A DNA stretch of 64,000 bases from Cymodocea nodosa (GCA_036874045.1 CM072343.1:7770001-7834000); one strand, 5' to 3'; counted from the first letter of the stretch, positions 34,318-47,004 are shown. The notes: a model not told the origin generated them from the letters alone. Numbers and translations: made by a program.

Positions 34318-35384
34318 TATGCACGTGTTGAATTTAAATGTTTTATTATATCACGTGAGTTGCACATGTTTAACTCATTAAGTTAGCATAACTATATGTA
34401 TTGAGTTACTTGATTACACTCTAAGGTAACGTGTTGTGTTAGCATTATAAGCTTATAAGTTATTTCTTTATTTCACGTGATAAATTATTATTATTTTATA
34501 GTAAGTCTGTTGAGTTACACTAACTCCATAGACTAGCTATTCTCTAATATTTAATGTGAAGTAGTTGCAGAAATAGGAAAGTCAAAGGAAAACCACGATT
34601 GCACATATCACGTAGGATTTAAATCACGAAATGAAGAAGAAATCATCATCGTTGATATGAATGAAGGAAATCCAACCGATCATTTAGGTAGAAGTAGTTA
34701 CTACTAAAAGAAATATAAAAAGAAGAGGAGAACGAAGAAAATAAGGGTGTGGAGAACCATGCTAACTATAGGAAGTGTCGAAAGTTCCCTGAAGCTCCAA
34801 TACACCACCACCAATCACCAACCATTAAAGGTTTGTGAGGATACTTTTCAAATGTTGGGTTGATTTCAAGCCAAACATGGTGACTGACAACCACTATGAG
34901 GAGTGATCATGTCGTAGTAAGGGAAGTCATTTTCACCAAGCACTGACTCATCTCTTAGCAGATTGTAAAGCTTCTAGCCTTAGTTTCGGGTTGATGCCAA
35001 TATACTGAAGAGGAGATCAACTTACAAGTCTCGATTTACGATTCTAGAGGGAGAGGAGGCATGACTGTAAGTGATTAAGTTTTCAGTGGTGTAATCGTGT
35101 CGCATGTAGTGACGGAAGTTTTTACTCTCAATAGAGAATTTCTACATTTCACCTTTCATTCATCTTCAAGAACATATCAAAACAAAAATACCAAAAACAA
35201 AACTAATTATCTATGTTTATAGTTAGCATTTATGTGTTGTATTGTTTGTTTTGTACTATGATTAATGTTATGTCAATATTGTGAATGTTTTGTATTTATT
35301 TGATTCAGAACATAGGAAATAGTTTTAGTGATTAAGGAAATTGATTCGCACAAATTACAAAATCTTAATGGTTACTATTCAAAA
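34318..35384 (+). repeat. Tat-type LTR fragment
   Basis: Joins the LTR consensus at ATTATGCACGTGTTGAATTT (compare 4183) and continues past the TATA box (34713-34720) to GGTTACTATTCAAAAT near 35383, where it stops about 480 bp short of the LTR end. Confidence 0.8.
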
Positions 35385-35588
35385 TTGCAGTTGATTATGC
35401 CAAAGCTCATAAAGGAACCCTCAACTCTTCGTGGACGTAGATTGTTGCTGAACCACGTAAATCCTGTTTCTTCTCTGTATTGTTTCTTCCCTTACTCTTC
35501 ACTCCTAGCTTTGGTGAGTTTAGAGCTGAGTGTTTCAGTATCGTGCCATAGAAGGTTAACTAAACGATCCGTTATAGTATTAACAAGG
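35385..35588 (+). repeat. Tork-type LTR U5 remnant and flank
   Basis: TCTTCGTGGACGTAGATTGT and GAACCACGTAAATC (35428-35462) match the U5 signature of the Tork LTRs at 37087-37130, so this is likely an older LTR tail. The last five bases, caagg, are the left duplication of the solo LTR. Confidence 0.6.
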
Positions 35589-35958
35589 TGTGATGTTTGT
35601 GTCTTCCATCATGTATATGTATTTGTCATTGTATATGATTGTATTTTTTTGATATTTTGTAAGGGGGCAAACTTGTCTTTTGGGTATTACCCATTGTTGC
35701 TCCTAACATGTATAAAAGGGAATGTTGGCCGACCAAGAGAGGGATGCCAAATCCCTAGCTTTCTCATCTTCCTCCCTTCTTGTACTAGCAGCCATACAGC
35801 AAGCAAACTATTGATCACCCGTGGACATACCCGTGTTGGGGAACCACGTATATTTGTTGTTCTTCTTCTAATTCTCCACTCGCTCACCTCTTTCCCACGT
35901 CATTCTCTTCTCCACGCATCCTTGGATGTCCTGTTTCGTGTGACCTCTCGACATAACA
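35589..35958 (+). mobile_element. Tork-type solo LTR (370 bp) with duplication caagg
   Basis: TGTGATGTTTGTGTC start and ACATAACA end, flanked by caagg at 35584-35588 and 35959-35963. It aligns with both LTRs of the element at 36859-42168 but is clearly more diverged. TATA-like GTATAAAAG at 35710. A 214-codon open frame across it is accidental. Confidence 0.9.
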
Positions 35959-35963
35959 CAAGG

Positions 35964-36853
35964 TTTGCATAAAAATAAAACAATCACTCAAAAGTATGAG
36001 CAAAAATACTAGTAAACTATAAGAGATACTCACATTGGGAAGATCTATGTATCCAATACCTGCATCATTAAACAAAATGAGGAGCAAGTTTTACACAAAA
36101 TTAAATACATAATTCAATTAACAAAACAACACATAGGAAGTAAATAAATATTACAAAAATCATACAGAAACAAAAAGAAAAGAAATAAAACTACTAGATG
36201 TTTACGCATAGACAGCAGGGCTTAAATCCATACTAGATCCACGGCCCACGAAACCCTGTTGTAGAAATGGTTTAAGACGATGGCCATTGACCTTAGTTAA
36301 ACTCCCACTCTTAGGATCTTCTATTTCCACAGCTCCATGCGGGAATATACTTTTAACCACAAAAGGTCTAGTCCACCTAGATCTGAGTTTTCTAGGAAAA
36401 AGATGTAATCTTGAATTGTATAATAATACCTACTGCCCTATTTCAAAATCCTTGCGTAAAAGTTTGTTGTCATGAAACACCTTGTTTCGCTCCTTAGCAA
36501 TACTTAAATTCTCATATGCCTCTCACCTTATTTCTTCTAGCTCAACTAGTTGGAAAGATCTTTTACTACCAGTGGCTTTTAGATCTAAGTTAAGCCTCTT
36601 TATCACCCATAAGGCCTTATGTTCTAGTTCCACCTGCAGGTGACATGCTTTTCCGTACACTACTCTATATGGAGACATTTTCAAAACTGACTTATATGCT
36701 GCACGGTAAGCCCATAATGCCTCATCTAACTTTTCAGCCTAGTCTTTTGTTGACTTTCCTACTATCTTTTCTAAAATTTGCTTAATCTATTTATTAGCAT
36801 TTTCCACTTGCCTATTTGTTTGCGGGTGATAAGGGGTAGTCATTTTGTGCGTT
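35964..36853 (-). pseudogene. Tat integrase C-terminal part (continues from 42169)
   Basis: Minus-strand translation gives PYHPQTNRQVENANK (catalytic Glu, near 36820), a stop, then [20 protein letters not shown] and [16 protein letters not shown] (36700-36610). The C-terminal domain [20 protein letters not shown], ending [10 protein letters not shown], is at 36390-36265. Several stops, among them Trp- and Gln-type changes. 35964-36230 is non-coding, AT-rich downstream sequence. The Tork insertion separates it from the integrase core. Confidence 0.88.
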
Positions 36854-36858
36854 ACACC
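36854..36858 (+). other. target-site duplication of Tork element (left)
   Basis: acacc, repeated at 42169-42173. The Tat integrase frame is continuous across the empty site. Confidence 0.9.
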
Positions 36859-37230
36859 TGTGATGTGTGTGTCTTCCATCAAGTATATGTATGTGTCATT
36901 GAATATGGTTGTATTTCTTTGATAATTTGTACAGGGGCAAACTTGTCTTTTGGGTATTACCAACTGTTGCCCCTATATATGTAAGGGGTCATCCACGTCC
37001 AAGGGATGCCATGCCAAACCATCCCTTGATTTTGTTCTCCCCCTTCTTTGTACTAGCAATCATATAGCAAGGAATCACGATAGATTGATCACTCGTGGAC
37101 GTACCCGTGTTGGGGAACCACGTAAATTTGTTGTTCTTCAAATTCTCCACTCGCAATCCTCTCTTCCACGTAGATCTCTTCTCCACGCCACCCCTAGATG
37201 CTCCACGTTTGTTTGATCTTTCTGCACAAC
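36859..37230 (+). repeat. 5' LTR of Tork element
   Basis: TGTGATGTGTGTG start. TATA-like CTATATATG at 36973, CTCGTGGACGTACCCGTGTT and GGGAACCACGTAAATTTG in U5. It ends GCACAAC next to the primer site. Confidence 0.92.
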
Positions 37231-37242
37231 TAGTATCAGAGC
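37231..37242 (+). other. primer binding site, initiator tRNA-Met (one change)
   Basis: TAGTATCAGAGC; the second base of the standard TGGTATCAGAGC is changed G to A. Confidence 0.85.
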
Positions 37243-37792
37243 GAGGTTGGACATCTCCAGGTTTGCATCTGAAGTTTCGAAGAGTTTCATCAAGGTTCAA
37301 GCCATTCCGCAAGGGATCTCTCCATTGTTGTAACTGTCGTCGTCGCTGGTGCCAGTTTGTACACTCCGATGCCAAGTCGTGCGCCTTCCTCGTTCATACT
37401 CCGTTGCGTCTCAAATTTTGAGGACGTGTAGTAAGCTTCATGAACTTCCTTCCTTTAAAATTTCGTGGTCAGAAGTTTCGTATTCAGAGAGATACAGCAG
37501 GAGGCGTCTGGCTAGGGCACAACAATTTTCTAGACGAGTGACTCTTTGATTGTGGGATTTTGGGCATTTTGTGATTGTGGTTTTGTGCTTGGTTTGTACA
37601 AGTATTTGCTACTATTTTGTGCTAAGTAGTGTGCTTGGCTTGTGGCTGATTGCATTTCATTGAAATCAGTAGTTTCAGTAGCATATTGTTGTTGAGATAT
37701 TGCTTGCTATTGTGTACCTGGCCGCAGAATTGTGTTTGTTGAAATCACATTGTATCTCGTGTGTATTGCTGGTTGTTTGTTGTTTTAAAAAC

Positions 37793-40700
37793 ATGAATAC
37801 TTCGGGGTTGAAGATAGAAAAGTTTGATGGTAAGAATAACTTCAGCTTATGATAAATTAAGATGAAAGCACTTCTAAAGCAACAAGGTATTTGGGCTCCT
37901 TTAAATAAGGAAACTACTTTGAACAGAAATTCGATAGAGTTTGAATTGCAGGAGAAGAAAGCTCACTCCACCAACTTGTTGTGTTTGTCTGATGAAGTTA
38001 TAATAGAAGTTGTTGATGAATCTACCTTGTTAGGTCTTTGGCAGAAACTTGAGACATTGTATATGACTAAGTCTTTAACAAACAAATTGTTATTAAAGCA
38101 GAGATTGTTCTCTTTAAAGATGATAGAAGGTGTACCTCTTAAGCAGCATTTAGATCAGCTAAATGCTATTCTGATGGAACTCAAGAATATTGGAGTAATC
38201 ATAGAAGATGAAGATGCAGCTCTTATCTTGCTTTGTTCACTCCTATTGAGTTATGAAAACTTTGTTCAGTCTTGTGTAGTTGGAAGAGATTCAATTACAT
38301 TGGAAGAAGTGAGGTCCAGCCTTCATTCCAAGGAGCTCAGGCACATGGTGCATGGTAGAAACGAGGCAAGTGGTGTTGGCCTCTCAGCTCAGCAGCAAGA
38401 GAACAGGGGAAGAAGCCAAAGACAAGGTGGAGGGAAGAATAGAAGTAGAAGCAAGTCGAAGGGCAAGTACTCTAGGGATACTTGCCATTACTATAAGGAG
38501 AAAGGACACTGAAAATCACATTGTCCCAAGCTTATGAACAAAGGAAAGGCTGCTGTGGAAGAAACCAGTTCTATGTCAGATGATGACTTTTCTCTTACAG
38601 TTTGTTGCAGTGCCTATTCTGATGATTAGTGGATTATGGACTCAGGTGCTTCACATCATATGACTCCTACTAGGGAGTATTTTGACACCTACGAGCAAGT
38701 GGAGGGTGGTCAAGTGACTTTGGCCAATGATGATGTGTGTTCTAGAGTTGGTGTGGGCACTATAAAATTTAAACTATATGATGGCACAGTTAGAATTCTA
38801 GAGGATGTTTGGCACGTCCCAAAGCTTGGAAAAAGTCTGATCTCACTGATGGCCATTGATGCTAAGGGTTATAGATATACAGGTGGTAAGGGGAAGATCA
38901 ATATACTGAAAGGCTCATTAGTTGTTATGAAGGGAACCAAATCTGGTCCCTTATACATTTTGCAAGGCACTCCAATTGTTGGCGCAGCTACATCAGCTAT
39001 ATCTGGTCAATAGGATTTTTCTGTCATGTGGCACTCAAGGATGGGTCATTTGGGGCAGAAAGGAATGCAGAAATTGAGTAGTCTGGGCAAGTTTGATGGG
39101 CACAAGGTTGCTTGTATTGACATGTGCAAGCATTGTGTCTTTGGCAAACAGAAAAGAGTGTCATTTGCACGTAGTCAACATAGCTCCAAGGGAGTTCTTG
39201 ATTATATTCATGCTGATTGTTGGGGGCCTTCACGCCAACCTTCTATTATAGGTTCCAGATATTTTCTTTCTATCATTGACTATCATTCAAGGATGAACTA
39301 AGTTTTCTTTTTGACACACAAAAGTGAAGCTTTTTCTTGCTTCAAGCATTGGAAGAAGCAGGTAGAAAACCAAACAGATAGAAAGGTAAAATATCTTAAA
39401 ACTGATAATGGTCTTGAGTTTTGTTCTCAAGAATTTGATAACTTTTGTAAAGATGAAGGCATTACATGGCATAACACTATCAGGTATACCCCTCAGCAAA
39501 ATGGAGTGGCTGAAAGATTGAACAGAACACTCCTAGAAAAGGCACGTTGTATGCTGTCTCATGTAGGTTTGAGCAAGAAGTTTTGGGCAGAGGCTATTAA
39601 CACAACTTCCTATCTGGTGAACAGGTCCCCTTCTAGTGCCTTAGATGGGAAGATACCTCTTGAGGTATGGTTGAAAAGATCTGCTAGTTATTCAAAGCTC
39701 AGAATTTTTGGGTATCCAACTTACTATCATGTGAACAATGGCAAGCTAGAACCACGTGCCAAGAAAGGCATATTTGTGGGCTATGGTGTTGGTGTAAAGG
39801 GATACAGGATATATGATATTGAATCTCACAAAGTAATATATAGCCGTGATGTTACTTTTGATGAGAATTCTCTTTTGCAGGCAACAGATAAACTAGTAGG
39901 TGAAACACCAGAAATTGAGCACATCCTTCCTAAATAGATGGAGATAGATGACACACAACAGTCGCCTATCATTGATCAAGTTGAAATTAGAGAAATCTCA
40001 TCTGAAACTCAGGAAAATGAAATTGAGGAGGAAGAGGTGGAGCAACCACCACCAAGAACCATTGGCAAAGATCGTCCAAGAGGAGACATTAGACCTCCTA
40101 TTAGATATGGCTACGACAGTTTGGTTGCTTTTGCCTTACAAGTAGTAGTTGAGGTGGAGGATTCTATTGATCCACCTACATATGAAGCTATAATGAAAGA
40201 TTTAGAAGTTGGTCTTTGGATCTCTGCTATGGAGGAGGAACTCCAATCTCTCCATAAGAACAAGACTTGGGAACTGGTGAAACGTCCAAAGAACACAAAT
40301 ATTGTTGGTTGCAAATGGGTCTGTAAGAAGAAGATTGGGACTCAAGGCAATGCAGGTGTGCAACACAATGCAAGATTAGTCACCAAAGGTTATTCACAAC
40401 GAGAAGGAGTTGACTTCAATGAGGTATTTGCTCCTGTTGTACATCATACATCTATTAGAATTTTGTTATCCATTGCTGCAGCACAAAATTTAGAATTGGA
40501 ACAACTAGATGTAAAGATGGCCTTCTTGCATGGTGAGTTAGAAGAAGATATTTGGATGGAACAACCAACAGGGTTTGTAGTGAAAGGTAAATCTGATTGG
40601 GTGTGCAAATTAAAGAAGTCCTTGTATGGACTTAAATAGTCACCACACCAATGGTACAAAAGGTTTGATGTCTTTATAGTTAAAGTTGGTTTTAGACGCA

Positions 40701-41780
40701 GCAACTATGATTCATGTGTATATGTTAAAACTCTTGATAAGAGTACACATGTTTATTTGTTATTGTATGTTGATGATATTCTTATAGCTGCGAAGAATAT
40801 CGAAGTGATATAGGAGCTGAAGGACACATTAAAATTAGAATTTGATATGAAGGATCTTGGTCCAGCTTGTAGAATTCTTGGAATGGAGATTAGGCGTGAA
40901 AGAAATTCTAGTAAGCTGTTTTTGAATCAACAGAAGTATATTGAGAAGATCCTTACCAGATTTGGTATGGCTTCATGCAAAGCCATTAGCACGCCTTATG
41001 ACAGAAATGTCAAATTGTCATCTGCGATGTGTCCACAAACTGATTCTAAAAAGCTTGATATGTAGCGAGTTCCTTATGCACAAGCAGTTGGAAGTCTTAT
41101 GTATGCTATGGTATGCACTAGGCCTGATCTGGCATATCCTTTGAGTGTTGTTAGTAGGTTCATGTCCAATCCAGGCAGGGAACATTGGAAAGTAATTAAA
41201 AGGATATTTAGATATTTGAAAGGAACTCTAGGTGTTGGCTTGATGTATGCAGCAGATCAGGGTTATACTATGGCTGGTTATACAGACTCAGACTATGTAG
41301 GTGATGTTGACAGAAGGAGATCATTATCTGGTTATGTCTTTACATTTGCAGGTTCTATTGTGAGTTGGAAATCAACTCTTCAGCCTACGGTATCTCTGTC
41401 CACAACTGAGGCTGAATATGTGGCTATGACAGAAGCTGCAAAGGAAGGGATTTGGTTGAAAGGCTTACTTGGAGACTTTGGTTGGCGCATTGATAAAGTT
41501 GATATCTTCTGTGATAGTCTTAGCACTATTTGTCTCTCCAAAGATAATGTCTTTCATGATAGAACTAAACATATTGATGTTAAGTATCACTTCCTTAAGA
41601 ATGAAGATAGGATAAAGATTATGAAGGTCAACACAAAGGACAATCGGTTAATATGTTTACAAAGGGTGTTGTTGAAAGCAAGTTTAAGCATTGCTTGGAC
41701 TTACTCAACATCTATTGCTGCTGCTGACCCAAGTTGGGTCTTGGTGATCCATCACCTATTCGTGGTGAAGATTGATGAAA
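37793..41780 (+). pseudogene. gag-pol polyprotein of Tork element, many stops
   Basis: One frame from MNTSGLKIEKFDGKNNFS (37793) to 41640. Gag UBN2 domain 37862-38340; knuckle near 38490 reads CHYYKEKGH, second Cys lost, then TGA. Protease DSGASHHMT at 38639. GAG-pre-integrase MWHSRMGHLG at 39026. Integrase has HADCWGP, TDNGLEF (39398) and AERLNRTL (39510). RT has LDVKMAFLHGEL (40506) and YVDDILIAA (40768). RNase H has GYTDSDYVGD (41275) and [10 protein letters not shown] (41398). Stops are at 37850-37855, 38510, 38627, 39011, 39299, 39935, 40636, 40811 and 41063, mostly Gln or Trp positions. A one-base frameshift near 41647 disrupts the C-terminal FTKGVVESKF motif. 37243-37792 is untranslated leader. 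Confidence 0.93.
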
Positions 41781-41782
41781 GA

Positions 41783-41795
41783 CAAGGTGGAGATT
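41783..41795 (+). other. polypurine tract of Tork element
   Basis: CAAGGTGGAGATT directly before the TGTGATG start of the 3' LTR, the usual Tork/Tnt1 tract. Confidence 0.85.
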
Positions 41796-42168
41796 TGTGA
41801 TGCATGTGTCTTCCATCAAGTATATGTATGTGTCATTGAATATGATTGTATTTCTTTGATAATTTGTACAGGGGCAAACTTGTCTTTTGGTATCACCAAC
41901 TGTTGCCCCTATATATGTAAGGGGTCAAACCATCCCTAAGGGATGCCATGCCAAACCATCCCTTGATTTTGTTCTCCTCCTTCTTTGTACCAGCAACCAT
42001 ATAGCAAGGAATCACAATAGATTAATTACTCGTGGACGTACCCGTGTTGGGGAACCACATAAATTTGTTATTCTTCGAATTCTCCACTTGCAATCCTCTC
42101 TTCCACGTTGATCTCTTCTCCACGCCACCCCTAGATGCTCCACGTTTGTTTGATCTTTCCGCACAACA
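41796..42168 (+). repeat. 3' LTR of Tork element
   Basis: TGTGATGCATGTG start and GCACAACA end, nearly identical to the 5' LTR, with a handful of substitutions and small indels around 41890-41935. Confidence 0.93.
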
Positions 42169-42173
42169 ACACC
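42169..42173 (+). other. target-site duplication of Tork element (right)
   Basis: acacc, identical to 36854-36858. Confidence 0.9.
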
Positions 42174-42868
42174 ATATCTTTTCATTAACGCTTCAAAACT
42201 CCTGTTACAAAAGTGGGTGCCCCTATCACTTAAAATTGCTCGTGGAATGCCAAACCTAGCAAAAACGTGACTCTTAATAAAATTTACTATGACTTTTGAG
42301 TCACATGTGCGAGTGGGTATGGCCTCCACCCACTTTGACACATAATCAATGGCCAAGAGAATATACAAGAAACCTCTAGAGTTAGGGAATGGTCCCATGA
42401 AGTCAATGCCCCAAACATCAAATATTTCTACCTTAATAATAGGAGTGAGTGGTATCATGTTTGTCCTTGTAAGTCTGCCCACCCTTTGACATTCAACACA
42501 ATTCTTTACAAAAGAGTATGCATCCTTATGTAGTGTGGGCTAGAAGAAACCACATTGCAAAACCTTTGTGGCCATCTTGAGAGGATTGAGATGACCACCT
42601 ACGGGTTGGTCATGACAAAAAGATAGCACACTATGAACTTCAAAGTCAGGGATGCAACTTCTAATAATCAAGTCTTGACAAGATTTGAAAAGATATGGAT
42701 CATCCCAATGGTATTCTCTTGCCTTGGCCATAAATCTCTTAATTTGTTGGCTTGACCAATTTTTAGGCACTTGCTTTGTCACCAAGTAGTTTACAATGTC
42801 AGCAAACCAAGGGGCTGGGTTTACTGCCATCAACTGTTCATCAGGGAATGAATCATTGATAGGTACTC
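42174..42868 (-). pseudogene. Tat integrase N-terminal and core part
   Basis: On the minus strand: PINDSFPDEQLMAVNPAPWF (about 42862-42804), then HHCC zinc finger residues SFCHDQPVGGH and ECQRVG (42640-42475) with a stop at 42540. Catalytic GIDFMGPFP (42400) and LSDRGTHF (42240) keep both Asp residues. It continues at 36853 after the Tork insertion. The RNase H that should precede it is absent; a non-coding Tat 3' region is joined at 42868. Confidence 0.9.
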
Positions 42869-43690
42869 CACCCCCATACCTAGTCTTTGCTAGTCCCTTA
42901 GCAAAGGACTAAAACTAAACAATGATAACATAAAACCCATATGAAAATGCACTTATTAAAAAATAGAAAATAAAAACAACTAATAAACAAATAACAAAAA
43001 TAAAACTAACCTAAGCCACTTTCGTAGGGATCACGACTACACTTAGCATGTGCAGCAAGCCTTTAAACCCCTAGGTCACCCTAGTGGTGTTGTGTCTCTA
43101 GAGGGTTTTCAGCAGATATACCCACAAAATCCAAAACAATACATAAAACAACACAAATGAAAGACAAAAAACAACAAAATTATGCTCTTGGTTTCCTAAT
43201 CATGGATAAAGTTGCTTTTAAGTAGTCTTGACCTATTCGCTTCACCTTTATTCAATCACCTCTCACCTTTCTAGTTTGGATTCAAATAATCATTCAATTT
43301 CCATCCTAAGAAAGTAAAGTACTATATAAATAAGTGTATGTGAAAATAGCCAAGACTAAGAAATAACCTACTCAACTCCCTCTAAGTTACCTAGGTAATC
43401 CCAAAGGTCTATCCTTGAGTCCATTGTGCTTTTATTTTGACTCTCTTTTTTTCTTTTTTTAAATTACCTCCTACTCCAGCACCTTTTTACGTGACCACAA
43501 TCCCTTACTTAGGGGAAAGTTGACCGGTTACTCAGTAGCTTTTGTAAGAACAAGTAATCAATCTCTCTTCTACTTTTTCTTTTCTTTTTCTTTTTTTTTC
43601 TTTTTTTTTTCTCTCCCTAGCCCTCTACCCTTAAGAGTGCCTCCTACATCATTGTGTAGGAACAGACAATTTTACCTTAGCCCTTTTATT
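42869..43690 (-). other. Tat 3' non-coding region fused to the integrase
   Basis: In the minus sense: A/G tracts (43614-43562), then CTAGTCTTGG-type and GGTCACCCTAGTG-type Tat sequence, then GGGACTAGCAAAGACTAGGT and ATGGGGGTG (42880). The last part is what precedes the LTR in the element at 22384, but here integrase follows. No gene; open frames here are accidental. Confidence 0.65.
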
Positions 43691-45078
43691 CTACCCTTCT
43701 CAATTAGATAATCTATCAATTTCTCTGTCAATATCATTTAGTACTATTTCTAGGAGAATTTTTAAATCAAAGTTTTTAGCATGTCTTAAATCCAAATGAG
43801 AATTTTCATGAAATTTCACATGTAGGGTTTCCTCAATGGTTTTTGTTGATTTATTATAAACTCTATATGCTTTACTTCTAATGGAATAACCAACAAAAAT
43901 ACTTTCATCTGATTTGGCTTTAAATTTGTCTCTTTGTTCCTTAGTGTTTAAAATAAAACACTTACAACCAAAGGGTTTTAAATAACTTATTTTGGGAACC
44001 CTGTTATACCATATCTCAAAAGAGTTTTATCTAAAATTGGTCTTAGATATACTCTATTTATAACATAGCATGCTGTATGAACTACTTCTGCCTAGAGAAA
44101 TAGGGGTAACTTATTCTCATTTAACATGGTTCTAGACATTTCCTGAAGTGATCTGTTTTTACGTTCTACTATACCATTTTGTGAAGGAGCTCTTGGAAAT
44201 GAGTACATATGATCTATGCCTAATTCTTCACAAAAGGTGTCCATTTGATCATTATCAAATTCTATACCACGATCACTCCTAAGTTTTTGAATTTTAACAT
44301 TTTGCTCATTCTGAACTTTATTACAGAATATCTTAAATATTTCAAAAACTTCAGTTTTATTAGCTAGAAAATAGACCCAAGTAAATCTAGAATAGTCATC
44401 AACTAGTACAAAAGCATAATGTTTACCTCCTAGACTGGTTGTTCTAGTAGGTCTAAATAAATCCATATGCACTAGTTCTAATACTCTTTTGCTTGTTATT
44501 TCATTTAAGCTTTTAAAGGATGTTTTATGTAATTTACCTAGTTGACATGCATCACACATAAACTCTTTCGAGTACTTAATATTAGGTAAACCTCTAACTA
44601 GATTCTTTTTAGACAGCTTTTGTAATAATTTTAAGTTTGAGTGTCCTTGCCTTCTATGCCATAAACTGACTTCATCCGATTTTGCAATTAAACAAGCATT
44701 GTCTTTAATAATATTAGAAGGCAAATTTAGAATACAAACAGATCCTTTCTTGTATGCAGTGAATAAAATTTCATTTGTAGATATGTCCATAATTTTACAG
44801 GAATCTTTTTCAAGAATTACTCTGTAAATCTTCATTAAAACAGGAACACTCAATAAATTAAAACCTAAGTTTTCCACTAATAAGACATCATTTATAAAGC
44901 ATTTCTCAGTTACCTGAACCTTGCCAGACCTAAGGATATTTGTTTTGCTTTTATTTCCAAAGGTAACTTGTCCATTCTTGGTCTTTGTTATTTCTGTAAG
45001 TAATCGTATATCTCTAGTCATGTGGCTAGATGCTCCATTGTCCATTATCCATTTTGATTTGTGTACCTACAAAACGGT
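43691..45078 (-). pseudogene. protease-integrase region of SIRE-c, truncated
   Basis: KSKWIMDNGASSHMT near 45045 has DNG in place of the protease DSG. GAG-pre-integrase LWHRRQGHSNLKLL is near 44660. Integrase MDLFRPTRTTSLGG at 44470, SDRGIEFDND near 44275 and ERKNRSLQEM near 44150 keep D, D and E. A Trp-to-TAG stop is at 44091; beyond that several frames carry degraded integrase C-terminal sequence to about 43700. Confidence 0.88.
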
Positions 45079-45080
45079 CA

Positions 45081-47004
45081 AAAAGAGATTTTATCTCTTG
45101 GCCATTTTTGAGTGGGTCCAAGAATTTTGGAGAGAGTCATATCAAAATAATCCATATTTTTAGACTTCAACTTATCTATTTTCTGATAATTATTCTTGCA
45201 TTTCTTTCTTTTAGTGTTATAATTATCAGAACATTTGTCTCTATGTAAACCAGAGTTGAAATTTTCATTTCTAACATTACTTGATTTCCAATATCTGATA
45301 TTCTTTAAATATGAAGAAAATTGATCAAGAATATTAAAATTCTCAAATGTCTTAGCTTGATTCTTCTAAAGATTTCTTTTGAAATTCTTGCATCGTGTGC
45401 TATCATTTATATGCTGCATTTTATCAACTTGCACATATTTTTCTCCCTTTTTAATCACACATGGAATAGTTTTTCTCTTACTATTCTTAATATTGGAAAT
45501 AAAGACATTATTTTTAGCAGTACCATCATGTAATATATAATTTTAAGAAGATGCATCACATAAACCAATACCATGTTTTTCTACATTTGATATTTTACTA
45601 CTAAGTTCATTTGTTATAGTTTGACTATTATTCCACTTACTTAATATAGCCTTTTGATCGCAAACTTTAATCTTTAACACATCAATTTCTGAATTTAAAT
45701 CAGTAATAGTCAGTTCCAGTTTTTCAATTTCACAGATCATTTTCTTCTTATCAGCAATTAAATTTTCACAATCAGCATGCAATTTTCTTTCTATAGTAGT
45801 GAACTTTAAAATTTCCTGTGCATGCCTTTGATTTTCTTCTTTAAATTTATTCAACGTAGAGTTCAAAAAATCAATCTTATTTTCAGATTCATTTAGCATT
45901 TTCCTAGTGTCCTTTCTTTCTATTTTGACTTTCTTATATTTTCTGGCTAGTCTATTGTATTCAACAAGTAATCCAACAAAACTATTAAAATTTGCATTTT
46001 GATTAGAGGATACCTCACTGGATTTTGCCATAAAGCATACATTTGCCAGATTTTCTTTTGAATTTGATGTTGATGAGGATTCGTTGTCTGATGTTGAATC
46101 CTTTATTTCTTCACTTTGTGAAGTTGAAGAGTCATCCCATGTTACTTTAAGTGTCCTTCTCTTTCTGAATTTCTTATTCTTGAAATTCCTCCTTGAATTC
46201 TTCTTATCTTTGTTGAGAGGACAATCAGTTTGAAAGTGACCAGGCCTGAAGTTCCTACGTTTCTTCAACAGATTTCTAAATTTTCTAGTCAACAACAGTA
46301 AATCATCGTTAGAATCACTAGTGACTTCTGAGACTTTATCAGCCTCAAAAGCCAGATCCCTTTTAGGATTTTTCCCTTTTGGATATAAATGTTGTACTTC
46401 ATAGGCTATCAGATTTCCTATGAGATCATCAAGAGTATATGTATTTAAGTTTTTGGACTCTTCAATAGATGTTGTCTTTTGAGCCAAAATTTTAGTTAAA
46501 GATCTAAGGATCTTTCTTACCAAGTCTTTTTTCTCGAATTTCTTGCCTAAAGATTTTAATGAATTTACAATCTCAAGAAAACATGTCAGAGATACATTCA
46601 TTTTTGTGCATTTTAAAAAGCTCATATTTATGTACTAACATATTGATCTTAGATTCCTTGACCTAATTAGTACCTTCGTTGGCAACTTCTAATGCATGCC
46701 ATATCTCATATGCAGTTTGATATGCAAAAACTTTATTAAATTGATCATGAGATAAAGCACAAAACAAGATGTTTAAACCTTTAGCATTCAGTGTCATTTG
46801 CTCCTTTTCATCAAAAGTCCAAGTATCATATGGAGTAGTAAGGAACACTATAGGATTGTTAATTATATGCCATAGTTTGAAATCAATTGACTGAAAGAAT
46901 ACTTTCATCCTATATTTCTAGTAGCCATAATTACTACCTTCGAATATAGGAGGACGATTAGTGGTCTATCCTTCAGTCATAATTAAGATTTCAGAATTAT
47001 CCAT
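45081..47004 (-). pseudogene. gag of SIRE-c, broken
   Basis: MDNSEILIMTEG start at 47004, with two TAG stops before KYRMKVFFQSIDFKLW (46900). Open to 46663, then a frame break, then 46625-45543: EKKDLVRKILRSLTK, a half-lost zinc knuckle (RPGHFQTDC, both leading Cys missing), an acidic STSQSEEIKDST region and a long coiled coil (46000-45600). From 45542 to 45081 the frame is broken but ends GPTQKWPRDKISF with a TGA, the conserved gag end. Confidence 0.85.

Larger units (their letters stand above)
36859..42168 (+). mobile_element. Tork/Tnt1-type Ty1/copia element, complete
   Basis: Two LTRs of about 372 bp (36859-37230, 41796-42168), tRNA-Met primer site, one gag-pol frame, polypurine tract and a 5-bp duplication. 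It inserted into the minus-strand Tat integrase sequence. All coding domains are present in the right order, but about ten in-frame stops and one late frameshift make it defective. Confidence 0.95.

Noticed and set aside
35328-35972. 214-codon open frame on the plus strand
   Set aside because: It crosses a Tat LTR end, a Tork U5 scrap and a solo LTR with its duplication; the frame is accidental.
36989-37375. Open frames over the Tork 5' LTR and leader
   Set aside because: They run through LTR and primer site in both strands and have no domain.
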